Source: Micromonospora sp. WMMD1082
GTDB taxonomy: Bacteria; Actinomycetota; Actinomycetes; Mycobacteriales; Micromonosporaceae
NCBI RefSeq assembly: GCF_029626175.1
Contig: NZ_JARUBM010000002.1
Coordinates: 7,048,501 to 7,112,500 of the forward strand
Direction: 5' to 3'
Length of the DNA: 64,000 nucleotides
The translations under genes were made by a program, and so were the position numbers. The notes under the pieces are model-generated. The model searched no databases, was not told the origin of the DNA, and saw only the letters and a program-made list of their open reading frames with translations. Below, piece by piece: positions 60,621 to 64,000 of this stretch (position 1 is the stretch's first letter; every line of letters starts with the position of its first letter).

Positions 60621-62234
60621 TCAGCGGTACACGGCCCGGTGCGCGGTGGCCACCGCCCGGTGGTAGGCGGCACCGGTGAGGGCCCGGTCGCGGGCCAGGG
60701 CGGCCCGGGCCGCGTTCGCGCCGGGGGCGCCGTGCACCCCACCGCCGGGATGCGCCGACGCACTGGCCAGGAAGAGCCGGTCCACCGGCGTGTCGGCGCG
60801 GCCGAGACCGGGGATCGGCCGCAGGAACAGCTGCTGGTAGGGGGCGGCGGTGCCACCGCCCAGCGCGCCGCCAACCAGGCTCGGGTTGGCCTCCTCCAAC
60901 TCGGCCGGACCGGCCACGTGCCGGCCGACCACCCGGCTGCGGAACCCGGGCGCGGCGGACTCCAGCACCTCCTCCATCCGCGCGACGTGGGCCATGACCT
61001 CCTCGGCGCGCCAGGTCCGGCGAAACGGCAGGTGGGTGTAGGACCAGAGCGACTCGGTGCCCGGCGGGGAGTGACCCGGATCCGCCACCGACATCTGCCC
61101 CACCAGCAGGAACGGGTCGGTCGGCAGCTCGTCCCGGGCCAGCGCGGCGGCGTAACCGGTCAGCCCGCCCAGATCCCCGCCCAGGTGCACGGTGCCGACG
61201 GTGGCCAGCTGACGGTTGGTCCAGGGCACCGGCTCGGCCAACGCCCAGTCCACCTTCAGCGTCGCGCCGTCCCAGCGGAAGTGCGCCAGGTCGGCCACCA
61301 GCCGGGGCGGCAGCGCGGCGGCGCCGACCAGGTCCAGGTAAAGCGCGGGCGCGGGCACGTCGGCCAGCACCGCGCGGCGGGCCCGCCAGTGGCCACCACC
61401 GACGGTGCGAACGCCCACCGCCCGGCCCCGGGCGACCAGCACCCGGTCCACCCGGGCGCCGTACTGGATCCGGCCGCCCCGCTCGGTCAGCCGGGCCACC
61501 AGCGCATCGGTGATCTTCTGTGCCCCGCCGGCCGGCACCGGCCAGCCGACCTGCTGACCGAGCATGGCCAGCAGCCAACCGAACACGCCGGAACCGGCCT
61601 CCTCGGTGGACAGGTCGGTGTGCAGGGCGCACCCGGAGAGCAGCGCCGGCCCGCCGGCGCCAGCGAACAGTTCCTCGCCGAGCCGCCGCGCCGGCAGCAC
61701 CATCTGTCGGGCCAGCCGCAACGTGCCGCCCACGTGCAGCCGACGCAGCAGGCCGAGGCCACCACGCACCGGCGGGAACGGGGTGGTGATCAGCTCCAGC
61801 ATCGGGTCGGCGACCTGCCGCCACTGCGCGTACGCGTCCAGCCACCGCGCGCCGTCGCCGGGTGCGAACGTCTCCAGCGACGCCGCGGTGACCTCGGGAT
61901 CCCGGTTGAGCACCGCCGCCCGGTCGTCGGGGAACAGGTGGGCCAGCACGTCCGGGGCGTGCCGCCAGGTGAGCCCGTACCGTGGCAGGTCGAGCCCGCG
62001 CAGCACCGGTGAGGCGTAACCGAGCGGGTAGAAGGAGCTGAACAGGTCGCTGAGGTAGCCGGGCGCGGTCACCTCGGCCGAGCGGATCGCTCCACCGGGC
62101 ACGCCGGTCGCCTCCAGCACCAGCACGTCCCAGCCGGCGTCGGCCAGCAGGTTCGCGGCGACCAGGCCGTTGTGTCCCGCGCCGACGACGACGGCGTCGG
62201 CCCGCTCGGCGCCAAGGGAACCCGGCAACATCAT
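60621..62234 (-). CDS. NAD(P)/FAD-dependent oxidoreductase, phytoene-desaturase-like
   Basis: 537 aa. FAD-binding start ADAVVVGAGHNGLVAANLLA, followed by VLEATGVPGGAIRSAE, and C-terminal FLASASAHPGGGVHGAPGAN typical of CrtI/CrtN-like oxidoreductases. The rest is alpha-helical with no carotenoid gene nearby, so it is probably one of the generic amine-oxidase/desaturase-like actinobacterial enzymes. Convergent with the mannose synthase. Confidence 0.92.
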   Translation of the reverse strand: MMLPGSLGAERADAVVVGAGHNGLVAANLLADAGWDVLVLEATGVPGGAIRSAEVTAPGYLSDLFSSFYPLGYASPVLRGLDLPRYGLTWRHAPDVLAHLFPDDRAAVLNRDPEVTAASLETFAPGDGARWLDAYAQWRQVADPMLELITTPFPPVRGGLGLLRRLHVGGTLRLARQMVLPARRLGEELFAGAGGPALLSGCALHTDLSTEEAGSGVFGWLLAMLGQQVGWPVPAGGAQKITDALVARLTERGGRIQYGARVDRVLVARGRAVGVRTVGGGHWRARRAVLADVPAPALYLDLVGAAALPPRLVADLAHFRWDGATLKVDWALAEPVPWTNRQLATVGTVHLGGDLGGLTGYAAALARDELPTDPFLLVGQMSVADPGHSPPGTESLWSYTHLPFRRTWRAEEVMAHVARMEEVLESAAPGFRSRVVGRHVAGPAELEEANPSLVGGALGGGTAAPYQQLFLRPIPGLGRADTPVDRLFLASASAHPGGGVHGAPGANAARAALARDRALTGAAYHRAVATAHRAVYR

Positions 62235-62291
62235 CCGCAGACGCTACCCCGAGGCATCGGGGCGAAACGTTTGCCGGGCCGGGGCCGGGGC

Positions 62292-63737
62292 ATGCAGCGC
62301 GCCATGTACACGGTTGCGCAACTCATCGGTGGCGTCTGGGGCGCCGGCGGGGAGGCCGGCGAGCTGGTGGTGCACGATCCGGCGGACGGCAACCGGGTGA
62401 CGAGCGCGCCGGTCGCGACCGCCGACGAGGTCGACAAGGCGGTGGCGGCGGCCCGCGGGGTCGCGGCGGAGTGGGCGGCGGTGGCCCCGGCGGAGCGGGC
62501 CGCGACCCTGCACCGGATCGCCGACGCGGTGGCCGGGGCCGCCGACGACCTGGCACGGGCGACCACCGCCGAGATGGGCAAGCCCCTCGCCGACGCCCGC
62601 GGCGGCGTCGAGGCCGGCATCGCCACCCTGCGGCAGTACGCCGAACTCGCGCCCGCCCGGGGTGGCCGTACCCTGCACGGCGATCCCGCCGCGATCGACT
62701 TCATGACGCCGCAGCCACGCGGCGTGGTCGCCGCCATCACCCCGTGGAACGATCCCGTCGCGGTGTCCTGCGGGCTGCTCGGCGCGGCCCTGGTCACCGG
62801 GAACGTGGTGCTGCACAAGCCCAGCGAACGCACCCCGGCGACCGGGTGGCTGCTGGCCCGGGCGTTCGACGCCGCCCTACCGGCCGGGGTGCTGTCGCTG
62901 CTCACCGGTGGGCCCGCGACCGGCGCGGCGCTCGCCGCCGCCGAGGTGGACATGGTGGCGCACGTGGGCGCCACCGCCACCGGCCGGGCGATCGCCGCCG
63001 CCGCGGCCGCCACCGGCGCGAAGGTGCTGCTGGAGAACGGCGGCAGCGACCCGCTCGTTGTCGACGCCGACGTCGACCCGAGCTGGGCCGCCGATCAGGC
63101 CGCCCTGGGCGCCTTCGCCAACGCCGGACAGATCTGCGTCGCGGTGGAGCGGATCTACGCCCACCGCGACGTCGCCGGGGACCTCGTGGACGCGCTGGTC
63201 GAGCGGGCCGCGGCGCTGCGCGTCGGACCGGGCCTGGACCCGGACACGCAGCTCGGCCCGCTGGTCGACCGGCGGCACCGCGACCAGGTGCACGGGCAGG
63301 TCACCGCCGCCGCGGCCGACGGTGCGCGGATCCGCGTCGGCGGCACGCTGCCCGAGGGCCCGGGTGCCTTCTACCCGGCGACGGTGCTGGACGGCTGCCG
63401 GCACGACATGCCGCTGATCCGCGAGGAGACGTTCGGTCCGGTCGCCCCGGTGGTGGTGGTTGACTCGTTCGCCGAGGCGCTGCGCTGCGCGGCCGACTCG
63501 CCGTACGGGTTGGCCGCGACCGTGCTGACCGGGTCGATGAGCCATGCCCAGCGGGCCTGGCGGGAGCTGCCGGTGGGCACCGTCAAGGTGAACGCGGTCT
63601 TCGGCGGTGCCCCGGCCGGTGCCGCCCATCCCCGGCGCGGCAGCGGCCAGGGCTTCGGCTACGGACCCGAACTGCTCGACGAGTTCACCGCCACCAAGGC
63701 CGTACACCTGCAGGCGCCGGGCGGTGGTCACTGGTGA
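62292..63737 (+). CDS. Aldehyde dehydrogenase family protein
   Basis: 481 aa from ATG 62292 (ATG 62304 in frame). Motifs: PRGVVAAITPWNDPVAVSCG, LHKPSERTP, VLLENGGSDPLVV (general base Glu) and catalytic Cys in FANAGQICVAVERI; EETFGPVAPVVVV near the end. It oxidises an aldehyde with NAD(P)+. Divergent from the FAD enzyme (58-base gap). The Asn in LLENGG differs from the usual Leu/Met and may affect specificity. Confidence 0.93.
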   Translation: MQRAMYTVAQLIGGVWGAGGEAGELVVHDPADGNRVTSAPVATADEVDKAVAAARGVAAEWAAVAPAERAATLHRIADAVAGAADDLARATTAEMGKPLADARGGVEAGIATLRQYAELAPARGGRTLHGDPAAIDFMTPQPRGVVAAITPWNDPVAVSCGLLGAALVTGNVVLHKPSERTPATGWLLARAFDAALPAGVLSLLTGGPATGAALAAAEVDMVAHVGATATGRAIAAAAAATGAKVLLENGGSDPLVVDADVDPSWAADQAALGAFANAGQICVAVERIYAHRDVAGDLVDALVERAAALRVGPGLDPDTQLGPLVDRRHRDQVHGQVTAAAADGARIRVGGTLPEGPGAFYPATVLDGCRHDMPLIREETFGPVAPVVVVDSFAEALRCAADSPYGLAATVLTGSMSHAQRAWRELPVGTVKVNAVFGGAPAGAAHPRRGSGQGFGYGPELLDEFTATKAVHLQAPGGGHW

Positions 63738-63801
63738 GCCGGCGCGGGGGCCCGCTCCCGACGTACGCCGGGATCGGGCCTCCACCGGGGCTCCGGGCGG
63801 G

Positions 63802-64000
63802 TCAGTCGCCGCGGGCCTTCGCGGTCTGCCGGTTGTTGGCCTTCTGGATGGCCTTGACCAGTTCGGGCTTGGTCATCCGCGACCGTCCCGGCACGTCCAG
63901 CTTGCGGGCCACCTCCATGAGGTGCTCCTTGGGGGCGTTGGCGTCCACCCCGCCGGCGGTGGGTGCCCGCCGGGCCGGGCCGCCGCCCGCGGCCTGCTCG
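63802..64000 (-). CDS. Rho N-terminal/SAP-like domain protein, 3' part only
   Basis: Only the C-terminal 65 codons lie in the window; the start is beyond base 64000. The visible part reads APKEHLMEVARKLDVPGRSR then MTKPELVKAIQKANNRQTAK, the short helical Rho-N-like/plasmid-stabilisation-type motif found in actinobacterial small proteins. Stop TGA at 63804-63802. Convergent with the aldehyde dehydrogenase gene. Confidence 0.85.
   Translation of the reverse strand, partial: EQAAGGGPARRAPTAGGVDANAPKEHLMEVARKLDVPGRSRMTKPELVKAIQKANNRQTAKARGD

Noticed and set aside
1..64000. tRNA, rRNA, CRISPR array, insertion-sequence transposase
   Set aside because: None recognised: no cloverleaf with T-loop GGTTCGA context, no regularly spaced repeats and no transposase or integrase motifs in any frame checked.

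Overview
The window is very GC-rich (about 72-74% by eye) with strong G/C third-position bias, many GTG starts and 1-4 base start/stop overlaps. The gene set includes PimA/PatA/PgsA phosphatidylinositol mannoside enzymes, PdxS/PdxT, an F420-type LLM oxidoreductase, DUF3618/DUF4235/Holin-X membrane proteins, a LAL/LuxR giant regulator and a WxL-like/DUF916 pair. Together these point to an actinobacterial chromosome, most likely a Micromonosporaceae member (Micromonospora-like). No rRNA, tRNA, CRISPR array, transposase or prophage was recognised.

Layout. 0.1-4.1 kb: LemA, an M48 protease with a TerB-like tail, a GNAT acetyltransferase, and an RHH antitoxin/PIN toxin-like pair. 4.2-9.95 kb: NarL-type two-component pair, ABC-2 exporter pair, and a secreted WxL-like protein followed by a DUF916-type wall-anchored partner. 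9.96-16.3 kb looks accessory: DUF402, an AlpA-like small HTH, a Cys-rich small protein, a hairpin repeat element, a 944-aa LuxR/AAA regulator and two consecutive secreted proteins of unknown function. 16.3-30.4 kb carries the conserved actinobacterial block thrS - HIT - pgsA - patA - pimA - small membrane protein - pdxS - pdxT - yebC (all minus strand), interrupted by an aldo/keto reductase plus EF-G2 and by an XRE regulator plus FMN reductase. 30.5-45.9 kb is mixed: YcnI, ADP-ribosylglycohydrolase, OmpR-type two-component pair, an adenosine-deaminase-family enzyme coupled to a frameshifted methyltransferase, aldo/keto reductase, cold shock protein, a three-gene membrane cluster, MscS channel, DUF1206, lipoprotein, GNAT, GH3 hexosaminidase, a 40-aa membrane protein and an LLM oxidoreductase. 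45.9-50.9 kb: RecQ, a hypothetical protein, and a Drr-type ABC exporter divergent from a TetR regulator with clear tandem palindromic operators between them.

50.9-59.6 kb is the most interesting segment: seven minus-strand genes, mostly overlapping by 1-4 bases, encode a GmhB-GT9 fusion, two further glycosyltransferases, GmhA, bifunctional HldE, an SDR and a second GT9 enzyme, with DNA topoisomerase IB at the distal end. This is a nucleotide-heptose pathway joined to heptosyltransferase-like enzymes in an organism expected to lack LPS, so it probably makes a heptose-containing cell-surface glycan or glycolipid. Divergent from it is a polyprenol-phosphate mannose synthase, then a phytoene-desaturase-like FAD enzyme, an aldehyde dehydrogenase and a partial Rho-N-like gene at the right edge.

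Several perfect inverted repeats (11287-11324, 27635-27701, 39836-39900, 48174-48223) resemble dispersed hairpin elements or bidirectional terminators and are reported separately.
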